Shown here: piece by piece, positions 6,134 to 15,078 of the stretch
Layout: each line of letters begins with the position of its first letter
How positions within the stretch are numbered: the stretch's first letter is position 1
Assembly (NCBI GenBank): GCA_030668705.1
Contig: DAOVFB010000004.1
Coordinates: forward strand, 1 to 40,567
Length of the DNA stretch: 40,567 bases
Source of the DNA: Candidatus Stahliibacteriota bacterium
GTDB taxonomy: Bacteria > Hydrothermota > UBA3072
Reading direction: 5' to 3'
Position numbers and translations under genes: made by a program
The notes under the pieces: generated by a model
What the model saw: the letters and a program-made list of their open reading frames with translations, nothing else
What the model was told of the DNA's origin: nothing
The model's database searches: none

Positions 6134-9100
6134 TTTACCATTCTCCTTTTTATCTTACCTTCAACTATTGCATAGAGCGTTGGAATCAGGAGTAGTGTAA
6201 TAGAAGATGCAACAACCATCCCCCCAACAGTAGAAATGCCCAAAGATTTCCATAAACTTGAGCCACTACCTCTTGAAAGAGCAAGCGGTAAGAGTCCAAA
6301 TACAGTAGTCCCTGTAGTCATGAGTATCGGCCGAAGCCTCCTCGATGCACCAGTTTTTATTGCATCATAAAGCTCCATACCTCTTTCTCTGAGTATGTTA
6401 ATATAGTCAATCATAACAATTGCATTATTCACAACAATTCCCATTAGCAGTGCAATTCCTACCATTCCCATAAGAGTCATGGATTGGAATGAAACAAAAT
6501 AGCCAAGTGATACACCAACAAAGGCAAAGGGTATTGAGAACATTATAATAAATGGGTCAAGGAAAGACTCAAACTGCGCTGCCATCACTAGAAAAACCAA
6601 TAATATTCCCAATGCAATTGCGATCATCAAACTTCTTTGTGATTCTCTCTGTTCTTCAAGTTGACCGCTAAATTCAATTTTGATATCACTTGGTAAGGCC
6701 ACTGAATTTACTACCTTCCTTACATCTCTTCCAATATCCCCTAGGGCTCTACCAAATGTCGATATATTAAGACTTACCATTCTTTCATTATTTTTCCTTT
6801 CTATGGCTATTGGACCTCTCCTTTCTTCGGGTCTTATAAAGTTTGAGATATAAACCAAGTCACCGTCTGGATTTGTTATCTGAAAGTTTTCAATAGTATT
6901 CATTGAATTTCTTGAATCATCATCAAGTCTTACCTTTATTGGGTATTCTATCCCTCCTATACTATATTTACCAACCTCTGTTCCATAGAATGCTGTCCGG
7001 AGTTGACTCCCAACCCAGTAAGGTGAAAGCCCATACGAATACATTGCTTCATCATTAGGAGTCAGCCATAACTCCCTTCCACCTTTTTTCCTGGAGACTT
7101 CAATAGATTTGATACCTGAAACACCTTTTAACTTTTCCTTAAAGAATCTTGCAAGAGAATCGGTCTTCTCTATATCGTCTCCAAGGATCTGAACCTCAAT
7201 ATCAGAGCCACCAAATCCCGCTTCTCCAAGACCTCCCGATACACTAAATTCTACTCTCTCTATTCCAGGTATTTCCCTTGCCTTCTCCTCTAATACGGCT
7301 GTAATTTCAGCAGTTGTTCTCTTCCTCTCTCCAATATCTATATAGATAGTTGATAGATTGGGTCCTGAACTGCCACCAAATATATCACCTGAAGCACCAA
7401 CAGATGTTGTTATAGTATTGACTCCAGGAACCTCCTGTTTGATTAAATCTTCTACTTTCTTCGCTATCTCATTTGTTCTCTTTGGTCTCATTCCTGTGGG
7501 AAGTTCTATTACTGCTTCAATTTGTCCCGTATCAGATTTTGGATAGAAGTCCATCGGAACAAATCTGAAAAGAAATAAACCAAAAAAGAATATGCCAACG
7601 AATATCCCAATGAGTTTTCCTTTGTTTTCAAGAGCCCACTTGAGCATTCCAGAATAGCCTTTTCCGAGCTTTTTGAAAAACCTATCGGAAAAATTCTCAC
7701 CCTTATCTATTTTGAGGAAGCGAGAAGTCAGCATTGGGGAAAGTGTAACAGCAGTAATAAGTGATATTATAAGCATTAAAGGTATCGTAATAGCTAATTC
7801 TTTGAACATAACAGACACAAGTCCCCTTGTTATTAAGAGGGGTAGAAATATTGCAACAGTTGTTATAGTAGACGCTAAAATTGCCTGTCCAACTTCCTGG
7901 GCTCCAAAAATTGAAGCCTCCTTCCTGCTCTCTCCAGATTCTCTATGTCTGAATATGTTCTCAAGAACAACAACCGCATTATCAACTACCATACCTACAG
8001 CAATTGCTATAGCGGAGAGCGATACAATATTTAGGGTTCCCCCTGAAAGATATAAGTATATAAAAGAGATTATAAGAGAAGTAGGTATAACTGTTGCAAT
8101 TATAAAACTTGCTCTTACATTGCCAAGGAATAAGAAAGTAATTATAAGTACCAGAAGAATAGCCATAGAAATCGTTCTTATCAGGTTATCGATGGAGCTT
8201 TCAACAAAGTCAGATAAATCAATCACTATATTAATATCGATTCCTGGATATTTTTTCTCTAATATCTTGATTCTTTCCTTCACTTTATCTGCAACTTCAA
8301 CAGTATTTGCGCCTGATTGTCTTAGCACGCCAAGAATGACAGCCTCTTTTTCATTTGTTCTGAAATATCCCTCAATATCTTCCGTCCCCATCTCAATAGA
8401 AGCAATATCTTTTAAATGAATTGGCTTCCCATCTCTCATTCCCAGGACAACCTTTCTTATATCATCGATTTTTTTAAACTTGGCAGGAAGTCTAAGAGAG
8501 TAGCGTGTGTTACCCCTTTCTATATCACCGAGTGGGAAATCAAGATTAGAAGACTTTAAAATCTGGACAACCTGATTTAGTGAAATACCCAGTTGCTGTA
8601 ATTTTGTTGCTGAAACATTAATATTTATCTGCCTTTCTTCACCCCCTCCCCAAATAGGAACAGAACCAACTCCTTCAATCCTGTTTAAGTTCTTACTTAT
8701 TTTTTCCTTTACGATTTGTCTGATGTCAATTCCAGGATTTTCTGTTGCAGCAGTTATAATCAAAATCGGAGCCATTGAGGAGGATATTTTAAATAAGATT
8801 GGATCCTCAATATCTTTCGGGAGTTCAGCAAAACTCAATGCATCCCGAACATCGTTGGATGCAATATCCAGGTCAACCCCATATTCAAATTCAAGGTACA
8901 CGACCGAGAAATTTTCACTGGAGTTAGACGTTACCTTCTTTAAACCGGTAACAGTACCCAGTGCGCCTTCTACTTCTTTGGTTACCTCTTCTTCAACATC
9001 TAAAGCTGAAGCTCCGGGATAAGTGGTAAAAACAACAAGAAATGGTAAATCTATGTCTGGATATAAAGCAATCGGAAGATTTACCCATCCAATAATTCCA

Positions 9101-9165
9101 AAGATGATTAAAATCAAGAAGGCTACAGTAGTTAAGACCGGCCTTTTTACTGCGCCTTCTATCAT
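6130..9165 (-). CDS. RND multidrug/lipophile efflux permease (HAE1 family)
   Basis: A 1011-residue inner-membrane proton antiporter with the full RND plan: TM1 at residues 10-30, a large periplasmic loop, TM2-6 (about 330-480), TM7 (about 515), a second periplasmic loop and TM8-12 (about 840-1000). Family landmarks include NLPIALYPDIDLP after TM1, PGASALDVEEEVTKEVE in the porter domain and the TM4 proton-relay segment GMVVDNAVVVLEN. AcrB has two Asp there (D407, D408); here the second is Asn, as in many non-proteobacterial HAE1 pumps. It overlaps the adaptor gene by 4 bases and has a strong AGGAGG site. The substrate is unknown; the operon context suggests toxic amphiphiles sensed by the TetR protein. 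Confidence 0.93.
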   Translation of the reverse strand: MIEGAVKRPVLTTVAFLILIIFGIIGWVNLPIALYPDIDLPFLVVFTTYPGASALDVEEEVTKEVEGALGTVTGLKKVTSNSSENFSVVYLEFEYGVDLDIASNDVRDALSFAELPKDIEDPILFKISSSMAPILIITAATENPGIDIRQIVKEKISKNLNRIEGVGSVPIWGGGEERQININVSATKLQQLGISLNQVVQILKSSNLDFPLGDIERGNTRYSLRLPAKFKKIDDIRKVVLGMRDGKPIHLKDIASIEMGTEDIEGYFRTNEKEAVILGVLRQSGANTVEVADKVKERIKILEKKYPGIDINIVIDLSDFVESSIDNLIRTISMAILLVLIITFLFLGNVRASFIIATVIPTSLIISFIYLYLSGGTLNIVSLSAIAIAVGMVVDNAVVVLENIFRHRESGESRKEASIFGAQEVGQAILASTITTVAIFLPLLITRGLVSVMFKELAITIPLMLIISLITAVTLSPMLTSRFLKIDKGENFSDRFFKKLGKGYSGMLKWALENKGKLIGIFVGIFFFGLFLFRFVPMDFYPKSDTGQIEAVIELPTGMRPKRTNEIAKKVEDLIKQEVPGVNTITTSVGASGDIFGGSSGPNLSTIYIDIGERKRTTAEITAVLEEKAREIPGIERVEFSVSGGLGEAGFGGSDIEVQILGDDIEKTDSLARFFKEKLKGVSGIKSIEVSRKKGGRELWLTPNDEAMYSYGLSPYWVGSQLRTAFYGTEVGKYSIGGIEYPIKVRLDDDSRNSMNTIENFQITNPDGDLVYISNFIRPEERRGPIAIERKNNERMVSLNISTFGRALGDIGRDVRKVVNSVALPSDIKIEFSGQLEEQRESQRSLMIAIALGILLVFLVMAAQFESFLDPFIIMFSIPFAFVGVSLGYFVSFQSMTLMGMVGIALLMGIVVNNAIVMIDYINILRERGMELYDAIKTGASRRLRPILMTTGTTVFGLLPLALSRGSGSSLWKSLGISTVGGMVVASSITLLLIPTLYAIVEGKIKRRMVK

Positions 9166-10037
9166 CTTACCTCCTTTATGTCAATTCTTGCAGAATCTTT
9201 GACAATATATTGACCAACAATGATAATAGTATCAGTTAGGGCTACTCCTTCCCTTATACTCACAAGTGAATCTATTTCCAATCCAGTCACAACAGGAGCC
9301 TCAACAGAAAGACCACCCCTTGCTATATAAACATACTTACCTGCCGTTCCAATTATTGCATCAGGGGAAATGGTAACTACATTAGATTCTCTTGCTACTT
9401 CCACCCAAACCCTGGCAAACATACCAGGTATTATTTCGTTATCCGGATTCTGGATGATACCTTGTACTCGTTGGGTTCTACTCTTCGGATTATAGAATGC
9501 AGATGCTTTTATTATCTCTCCGGTAAACTTCTTATTAAGGGATAGGATGTCTACTTTAATTGGGGTTCCTTTTTTAAGATGAAACTTCTCCGGAACATCA
9601 AACTCTACCTTTACCCTATCTACCCTTGCAACCTGGGCTATAGGAACCTGTTGGGTTATAGGTTCTCCACGATCCAGAGGAGAAAGAGAAATAACACCAG
9701 ATATGGGGCTTTCCACTGATATTGGTTTCCTTTCTACTCCGGGTATTTCCAGTTCTATATACGCAATAATCTCTCCTTCTCTTACCCTCTGTCCATCCTC
9801 CACAGTGAAACGTAGAAACCTACCCATGAGGTCTGGATAAATAGCGGCCTGGTCAATACCTTTTATCTTCGAAGAAAAGCTCATCACCTTAATAACATTA
9901 CCCATCTTAGGGATTGTCACAACTACAGGAACCGCGCTTTCCTCTTTTCTTACTTCTCTTTTACTTCTGTTCACCCTGATGGCAGTTGGTATACCTAGAA
10001 GCAATATTACAAATAATATGAGGGACCACTTCTTCAT
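9162..10037 (-). CDS. RND periplasmic adaptor (membrane fusion protein)
   Basis: A 291-residue adaptor that links the inner-membrane pump to TolC. An N-terminal signal/anchor (about residues 4-20, WSLILFVILLLGIPTAI) precedes a biotinyl/lipoyl-like half motif GRFLRFTVEDGQRVREGEIIAYIE and its partner SPISGVISLSPLDRGEPI, then a beta-barrel domain with NPDNEIIPGMFARVWVEV, typical of the HlyD/MFP family. It is short (AcrA has 397 residues): the coiled-coil hairpin between the lipoyl halves is practically absent, so contact with TolC must differ from AcrA. It lies 8 bases after tolC and overlaps the pump gene. Confidence 0.88.
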   Translation of the reverse strand: MKKWSLILFVILLLGIPTAIRVNRSKREVRKEESAVPVVVTIPKMGNVIKVMSFSSKIKGIDQAAIYPDLMGRFLRFTVEDGQRVREGEIIAYIELEIPGVERKPISVESPISGVISLSPLDRGEPITQQVPIAQVARVDRVKVEFDVPEKFHLKKGTPIKVDILSLNKKFTGEIIKASAFYNPKSRTQRVQGIIQNPDNEIIPGMFARVWVEVARESNVVTISPDAIIGTAGKYVYIARGGLSVEAPVVTGLEIDSLVSIREGVALTDTIIIVGQYIVKDSARIDIKEVR

Positions 10038-10045
10038 ACTTCCTC

Positions 10046-11329
10046 CTATTCTTCCATTGTTGCTATCTTGATTTTAGAAAAACTCACAGTTAAATTGTAA
10101 AGAGCGAAAAGATTGGAGAACTCTGCATTCCTATATCCCAATTCTATATCCTTATATTCAAGCGAACTTATATATCCTCTTTCATACTGTTTCTTTGCCA
10201 TATCATAGGATTCCTTTGCTCTTTCTAATTCCTTGTTTGCGAGACCCAGCTTCTCTTTATTCAAACGGTAATCCAGAAGAAGACCCTTAACCTCCATTCT
10301 TATTCCTTGTTTTATTATCTCTTCCCTTATCATTGTCTGCTGGGCTGTAAGTATATATTGCTCCATCTTCCTCTGTCTTCCAAAGCCCTCAAACAGTGGG
10401 AAAGAAAGTGCAATTGTTGCGTTGAGATTATTATCCCATTCATTTTTCATATTGCTGGGCTTATCATACGAAAAGTTTCCCTGGAAAACTATTGTAGGCA
10501 AATAGTTTAGGTATTGCATCTTATTATTGAGATTTGCGACCCTATTCATTTCCTCTATCATTTTTACCTCAGGTCTATTTGCGAGAGCTTTAGAAATGAG
10601 CGAGTCCAGAATAAAGGTATCTGGTTTAACTTCTTTTTCACCCTCAATGTTCATCAGGGTATCTACAGGGAAACCAATAAGGATATTTAGAGCAAAGCGA
10701 GCTTTCTCCAATCCATTCTGCGCATTCAAATAATCTGTCTTTCTTTTATTGAGTTCCGTTTCGGCCGAAAGGAGTGCCAACCTGGTAACTCTCCCCTCTT
10801 CATACTGGATAGACGCAGTCCGCAAGTGATCTTCCACTCTTTCTACTGCCTCCTTTGCAATTTCCACTCCCTCATCCGCACTCACTACGCCATAAAAGAC
10901 TGTTACAATATCATTCAGTAGATTAATCCTATCGGTCTCTTCTTGAAACTGCTGAAGTTCGAGCCCTTTCTTTGCAATCTCTTTGACAATGAATCGCCTA
11001 CCAAAGGTAAATATGGGGAATGTGAGCGAAAGTGTATTCATGTAGTTGTTGGGATAACCTAGGGAGATGGATTGTATCCCCTCTGGTGTTTCCATTTCAA
11101 ATTCAGGCACCCCCAGCAGTCTTGTGTAACTCGATTGAAAACTAAGAAAAGGGTAGAACGAAGCCCAGGACTCCTTCATCTTTGCTTCGGCCTTTTTAAC
11201 TTCAAGATGGGATATCTTGAGGCTTCTATTCCCTGTAAGTGCGATTTTCTTTGCCTCTTCGAATGTCAAACCATAAGAGAGGATAGAAAACAGGAAAATC
11301 GAAAAAAGTAAGAAGTACTTCGGTCTCAT
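10046..11329 (-). CDS. TolC-family outer-membrane efflux protein
   Basis: A 427-residue protein with a signal peptide (MRPKYFLLFSIFLFSILSYG) and the internal two-fold TolC repeat: each half begins with a tunnel helix (LTFEEAKKIALTGNRSLKI; SKALANRPEVKMIEEM) followed by beta-strands (SLTFPIFTFGRRF; ATIALSFPLFEGFGRQRK). The paired SFP-(I/L)-F strands with FGR are the usual barrel strands. The start codon shares one base with the tetR stop (TAATG), with GGAGG 7-8 bases upstream. It forms the outer-membrane channel of the tripartite exporter encoded downstream. Confidence 0.92.
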   Translation of the reverse strand: MRPKYFLLFSIFLFSILSYGLTFEEAKKIALTGNRSLKISHLEVKKAEAKMKESWASFYPFLSFQSSYTRLLGVPEFEMETPEGIQSISLGYPNNYMNTLSLTFPIFTFGRRFIVKEIAKKGLELQQFQEETDRINLLNDIVTVFYGVVSADEGVEIAKEAVERVEDHLRTASIQYEEGRVTRLALLSAETELNKRKTDYLNAQNGLEKARFALNILIGFPVDTLMNIEGEKEVKPDTFILDSLISKALANRPEVKMIEEMNRVANLNNKMQYLNYLPTIVFQGNFSYDKPSNMKNEWDNNLNATIALSFPLFEGFGRQRKMEQYILTAQQTMIREEIIKQGIRMEVKGLLLDYRLNKEKLGLANKELERAKESYDMAKKQYERGYISSLEYKDIELGYRNAEFSNLFALYNLTVSFSKIKIATMEE

Positions 11330-11907
11330 TAAATCGCCTCCTTTTTTATTCCATTCAAGATAACAGAGAGAGCAGTATCCTTGATTGTGTCTGATTCAGA
11401 TTTGGCTATTGCAATGGATATAGCCACAAGTATCTGGTAGAGATCACTCTGATTTACATCTGAACTTTTTATGTGTTTAGAGAAAAAATCTATTACTTCA
11501 TCTTCCAGTTCTTGAATGCGCGAGAAAATTTCTTTGTGTATTTTATATACAACATCAGATGGTAAGTCACCCAAAAGACCTCGAGGTATCTCTCCAAAAC
11601 GCCTGAAATATTTATCCTTTCTTATAGAATCCTCATAATATTCAAATATGCACGATAATGTTCTGGTAAGGTCCCTACCAGAGGCGAGTATCCCCCTAAT
11701 ATCGTCTATAATATCGTCAACCCCTTCAACAAGAACCCTAACGAATAGGTCAGCCTTTGACTTAAAATAAAGATATATAGTTCCCTTTGCTACACCACAT
11801 AATTTTGCCACATCATCTACCTTAACTTCATAATAACCCTTTTTTGCAAAGAGTTCTCTCGCCGCTTCCATTATCTGATTTTCCCTACTAACTGACTGGT
11901 CAGTCAT
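11329..11907 (-). CDS. TetR/AcrR-family transcriptional repressor
   Basis: A 192-residue regulator with the TetR N-terminal DNA-binding domain: helix 1 QIMEAARELFAKKGY (11-25), then the helix-turn-helix VDDVAKLCGVAKGTIYLYFKSKADLF (30-55), the most conserved part of the family. The C-terminal helical domain, which senses the ligand, is variable as usual. It is the first gene of the exporter operon, so it should repress itself and all six genes behind it. The first coding bases form a perfect-arm palindrome that is the likely operator. No ribosome site precedes the ATG; a consensus promoter ends 8 bases before it, so translation is predicted to be leaderless. Confidence 0.93.
   Translation of the reverse strand: MTDQSVSRENQIMEAARELFAKKGYYEVKVDDVAKLCGVAKGTIYLYFKSKADLFVRVLVEGVDDIIDDIRGILASGRDLTRTLSCIFEYYEDSIRKDKYFRRFGEIPRGLLGDLPSDVVYKIHKEIFSRIQELEDEVIDFFSKHIKSSDVNQSDLYQILVAISIAIAKSESDTIKDTALSVILNGIKKEAI
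11891..11904 (-). promoter_or_regulatory. TetR operator overlapping the start of tetR
   Basis: ACTGAC-CA-GTCAGT on the minus strand, directly after the ATG (codons 2-6). TGAC/GTCA half-sites are typical of AcrR/QacR-like operators. If the mRNA starts at the ATG, this site covers about +4 to +17, ideal for blocking RNA polymerase. Confidence 0.7.
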
Positions 11908-11915
11908 AACGGGGT

Positions 11916-11943
11916 ATTATATATTCCATTTTTTATTTGTCAA
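11916..11943 (-). promoter_or_regulatory. Promoter of the tetR-RND operon, predicted leaderless
   Basis: Perfect consensus: TTGACA (11943-11938), 16-bp spacer, TATAAT (11921-11916), then 8 bases to ATG. The expected start of transcription falls at or within one base of the start codon. Confidence 0.85.
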
Positions 11944-12030
11944 CCCCCATCCCCTTATCATACAAACCGCGATACCCCCTTTTATAGATGCATAGTTTGT
12001 CCTGCATCTATCTTTTTCGCGAAACTGATA

Positions 12031-12059
12031 GAGGCAATTCATGAATTGCCTCTACTCCT
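12031..12059 (-). repeat. REP-like element with a 24-bp perfect palindrome
   Basis: On the minus strand the tag GGAGTAG (12059-12053) leads into AGGCAATTCA and its exact complement. The tag equals that of the elements at 347 and near 39.7 kb, but the stem is entirely different in sequence, so the tag, not the stem, is conserved. Confidence 0.7.
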
Positions 12060-12132
12060 TCATCGCGCTTACCACTCAGAAATCTTTGCAAAAAACAGTT
12101 ATTCATTGCTCTTAAAAACCAAATTTTTGCAC

Positions 12133-12160
12133 TTGACTTTACAATCCCAATAGATATATA
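12133..12160 (+). promoter_or_regulatory. Promoter of the hydrogenase-Hdr operon with inverted repeats
   Basis: TTGACT (12133-12138), 16-bp spacer, TATATA (12155-12160; alternatively TATATT at 12157-12162). The arms TTTTGCAC (12125-12132) and GTGCAAAA (12163-12170) bracket it exactly. Just downstream lie GCAAA-A-TTTGC (12165-12175) and TTTGCAAA (12184-12191). These repeated half-sites are a candidate operator. The leader is about 70 bases long. Confidence 0.6.
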
Positions 12161-12240
12161 TTGTGCAAAATTTGCGAACCTGATTTGCAAAGAGAATTTT
12201 TCTATTATGATATTAGGCAAATAAAGAGAAAGGAGCGAAC

Positions 12241-13212
12241 ATGGGTAAAAAATTGAATATAGCCCTTTACTGGGGTGCTTCTTGTGGGGGGTGTGAAATC
12301 GCGGTTCTGGATACCAATGAAAAAATCCTCAAACTCGCTGAGGTTGCTGATATCGTCTTCTGGCCAGTTGCCATGGATACCAAGTACAAAGATGTGGAAA
12401 AAATGGAAAACGGGAGCATCGATATCACACTCTATAACGGTGCTATAAGGTCAGAGGAAAACAGGGAAATGGCAGAACTACTCCGTCGAAAATCAAAACT
12501 TCTCATAGCTTTTGGTTCCTGTGCGGTTGATGGATGTATCCCAGGCCTCGGTAACTTATATAAAAGAGAAGAGGTGCTCGAAAACGCATTCAAAAAAACA
12601 GTGACAACCGATAATCCCAAAGGCATAATTCCTGAGGTGATTCACGGCAAGAGAAAACTTACTCTACCAGAATTAGAACCAAGGGTGAGCACATTACAAC
12701 AGGTTGTTCCCGTGGATGCCTTTATCCCTGGATGCCCTCCCCCAACCGAACTGATAGCAAAGTTTATTGATATTGTAGCGAGTGGAGAGGAAATACCGAA
12801 AGGAGCGAATCTTGCACCGGATATATCGGTCTGCGACGACTGCGACAGAAACCCAAAGGAAGAAAAGATATTACCAGATATCATTCGACCACACAGATTG
12901 GAAAAAGACAATGGAGAGTGTTTCTTGTTGCAGGGAGTTCTATGTATGGGGCCGGTTACAAGGAGTGGATGCAAAACGAGATGTATAAATGCAAACTTCC
13001 CCTGCACCGGATGCATGGGACCAACTTCTAAGGTAACTGACCAGGGAGCGCGTTTTATCTCTGCTATAGGTTCTATAATTGGTGGAAAAGAACTTGATAC
13101 AGACCAGGAAAAGATGAAAGAAATTATTGATAAGATTGATGACCCAATTGGGACATTCTATATGTATACCCTCGCCAGCTCAATCATGGGAGGTAAGAAG
13201 TGGAAAGATTGA
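12241..13212 (+). CDS. mvhG: [NiFe] hydrogenase small subunit, MvhG-like
   Basis: The electron-transfer subunit of a cytoplasmic group 3 [NiFe] hydrogenase. The 323 residues show the proximal-cluster ligands C15 and C18 (ASCGGCE), C94 (FGSCAVDGC) and C165 (PGCPPP). A C-terminal cysteine-rich part (C198, C201, C227, C235, C244, C248, C255, C258) can bind two more clusters, as in F420-non-reducing hydrogenases. There is no Tat signal, so the enzyme is cytoplasmic. AAGGAG lies 6 bases before the ATG. It is the first gene of the eight-gene operon and overlaps the large-subunit gene by 13 bases. The close coupling to hdrABC supports MvhG over the NAD-linked types. Confidence 0.9.
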   Translation: MGKKLNIALYWGASCGGCEIAVLDTNEKILKLAEVADIVFWPVAMDTKYKDVEKMENGSIDITLYNGAIRSEENREMAELLRRKSKLLIAFGSCAVDGCIPGLGNLYKREEVLENAFKKTVTTDNPKGIIPEVIHGKRKLTLPELEPRVSTLQQVVPVDAFIPGCPPPTELIAKFIDIVASGEEIPKGANLAPDISVCDDCDRNPKEEKILPDIIRPHRLEKDNGECFLLQGVLCMGPVTRSGCKTRCINANFPCTGCMGPTSKVTDQGARFISAIGSIIGGKELDTDQEKMKEIIDKIDDPIGTFYMYTLASSIMGGKKWKD

Positions 13213-14684
13213 CAATAGATCCAATTACTCGACTTGAAGGACATGGTAAGATAGAGATATTTCTTGATGATAAGGGTGAAGTAGAGGAAGCGTACCTCCA
13301 GGTTCCAGAGCTCAGGGGTTTCGAAACCTTTTGCAGGGGAAGGCGGGCAGAATTAATGCCACAGCTTACGTCTCGAATATGCGGGGTTTGTCCAGTAGCA
13401 CACCATATGGCATCAACAAAGGCACTGGATATGGCATTCAAAACAGAACCCCCACCCCTTGCCCATAAACTTCGCGAACTTCTGTACATGGGTTACATCA
13501 TCTATGACCATATACTACATTTTTATTTCCTTGCCGCACCGGATTTTATAGTAGGTCCAACTTCTCCAAAGGAGAAGCGAAATATCCTGGGAATACTGGA
13601 GAAGATTGGAGTAGATACGGTAAAAATGGTAATAAAACACAGGGCATATGGGCAAAAGATCACGGAGATCCTCGGTGGCAAAGCAACTCATCCGGTCTCT
13701 GGTCTGCCAGGTGGAGTCACCAAAGGACTCAATGAAGAGGAGAGAAAAGAGATAGAGGATATGGCAAAATCGTGTCTTGGTTTTGCCCAGGAGACAATAA
13801 AGATATTCAAGGACACTGTACTCTCGAACAAGGACTATAAAAAACTTATCACTTCAAAAGACCTTGCTCTATCTACCTATAACATGGGCCTCGTTGATGA
13901 GGATAATAAACTCAATTTCTACAGGGGCAGGGTCAGAGTTACCGCACCTGATGGCTCTGAATTTTTAAAGTTTGACCAACAAGACTACAGAGATTTAATT
14001 GCTGAAAGGGTCCTTCCCTGGAGTTACGTCAAGGTCCCCTATCTTAAAAAAGTGGGGTGGAATGACTTAACCGATGGTTTTAACTCGGGACTCTATAGGG
14101 TGGGACCACTTGGCAGACTAAATGCAGCAGATGGATTAAACACACCCCTTGCCCAGAAGGAATTCGAAAAGATGATAGAATTCTTCGGGGGTAAACCAAT
14201 AAACAATACTCTTGCCTATCACTGGGCAAGGGTTATTGAGATACTCAACGCCTCTGAACGGGCAGTTGAACTGGCAACAAATGATGATATCACAGGGGAA
14301 GATCTGAAAAACCCTATAGCTGCTGAAACCCCTGGGAGAGGAGTTGGAATTGTAGAAGCCGCCAGAGGAACCCTTATTCACGATTACACGGTGGATGAGA
14401 ATGATCTAATCAAAGATCTAAACCTGATTGTTGCAACGACCAACAACAACGGAGTAATAAATATGGCCATCCGTCAGGCGGCATCTAAATTTATCCATAA
14501 AGGGAAGTATGACGAGGGTATATTTAATATGGTAGAGATGTTCTTCAGAGCTTTCGACCCCTGCATGGCATGCGCATCTCACCAGTTGGGAAAAGTTCCC
14601 CTTGAAATTTCTATAAAAGATAAAGACGGAAATATCATAGATACCATCACAAACTTCAAAAAAGGAGAGCAATGTGGCATTTGA
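13200..14684 (+). CDS. mvhA: [NiFe] hydrogenase large subunit, MvhA-like (group 3)
   Basis: The catalytic H2-activating subunit. The Ni-Fe site ligands are all present: the N-terminal L1 motif RICGVCPVAHH (C61, C64) and the C-terminal L2 motif DPCMACASH (C455, C458). After His461 a tail of 33 residues follows (QLGKVPLEISI...), of the type seen in group 3 enzymes. Whether it is cleaved depends on a maturation protease that is not encoded in this window, nor are the hyp genes. The 494-residue length is normal. The gene overlaps both neighbours (13 bases with mvhG, 11 with hdrC). Confidence 0.93.
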   Translation: MERLTIDPITRLEGHGKIEIFLDDKGEVEEAYLQVPELRGFETFCRGRRAELMPQLTSRICGVCPVAHHMASTKALDMAFKTEPPPLAHKLRELLYMGYIIYDHILHFYFLAAPDFIVGPTSPKEKRNILGILEKIGVDTVKMVIKHRAYGQKITEILGGKATHPVSGLPGGVTKGLNEEERKEIEDMAKSCLGFAQETIKIFKDTVLSNKDYKKLITSKDLALSTYNMGLVDEDNKLNFYRGRVRVTAPDGSEFLKFDQQDYRDLIAERVLPWSYVKVPYLKKVGWNDLTDGFNSGLYRVGPLGRLNAADGLNTPLAQKEFEKMIEFFGGKPINNTLAYHWARVIEILNASERAVELATNDDITGEDLKNPIAAETPGRGVGIVEAARGTLIHDYTVDENDLIKDLNLIVATTNNNGVINMAIRQAASKFIHKGKYDEGIFNMVEMFFRAFDPCMACASHQLGKVPLEISIKDKDGNIIDTITNFKKGEQCGI

Positions 14685-15078
14685 GCTATCAAAGGAATCA
14701 GTCCAATCCGACTTTATTAAAAAGATTGAGGAATTATCCGGCGAAGAGATAAGTGCCTGTTACCATTGCGGAAAGTGTTCTGCTGGGTGTCCTTCTGCCA
14801 TGGCAATGGACCTACTGCCCAATCAAATAATACGCGCCATTCAACTCGGTGATATCGAGACCTTAAAGACCTCCAACACCCCCTGGATATGTGCCTCTTG
14901 CGTTACATGCTATGTTAGATGCCCGCGGGGAATAGATCTCTGCAGCATAATGGAAGCCGTTAGACAGATGACATTGAGAACCAATAAAGACCACATAGAT
15001 ATAAAAAAATATACCGGTGAGTTGGCAAGCCTACCACCTATAGCTGTGGTTAGTGCCCTAAGGAAAATGTCATCATGA
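14674..15078 (+). CDS. hdrC: Heterodisulfide reductase subunit C-like iron-sulfur protein
   Basis: A 134-residue protein with two CxxCxxCxxxCP [4Fe-4S] motifs: C29, C32, C35, C39 and C73, C76, C79, C83. This is the HdrC pattern, which wires HdrA to HdrB. The spacing between the motifs and the segment LLPNQIIRAIQLGDIE between them are typical of HdrC. It overlaps the hydrogenase gene before it (11 bases) and hdrB after it (ATGA, 4 bases), so stoichiometric synthesis with both is expected. Confidence 0.92.
   Translation: MAFELSKESVQSDFIKKIEELSGEEISACYHCGKCSAGCPSAMAMDLLPNQIIRAIQLGDIETLKTSNTPWICASCVTCYVRCPRGIDLCSIMEAVRQMTLRTNKDHIDIKKYTGELASLPPIAVVSALRKMSS

Larger units (their letters stand above)
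11944..12240. other. Divergent intergenic region, efflux operon / hydrogenase operon
   Basis: No gene is supported. It holds a REP-like palindrome (12031-12059), a remnant TTTTTCGCGAAAC (about 12014-12026) that matches one arm of the transposase-flanking doublets, the hydrogenase promoter (12133-12160) and several TTTGC/GCAAA half-sites (12165-12191). Confidence 0.65.

Noticed and set aside
7673-8419. A 248-codon open frame on the plus strand inside the RND pump gene
   Set aside because: It is the exact antisense of conserved pump sequence, has no ribosome site and no recognisable domain; a shadow of the real gene.
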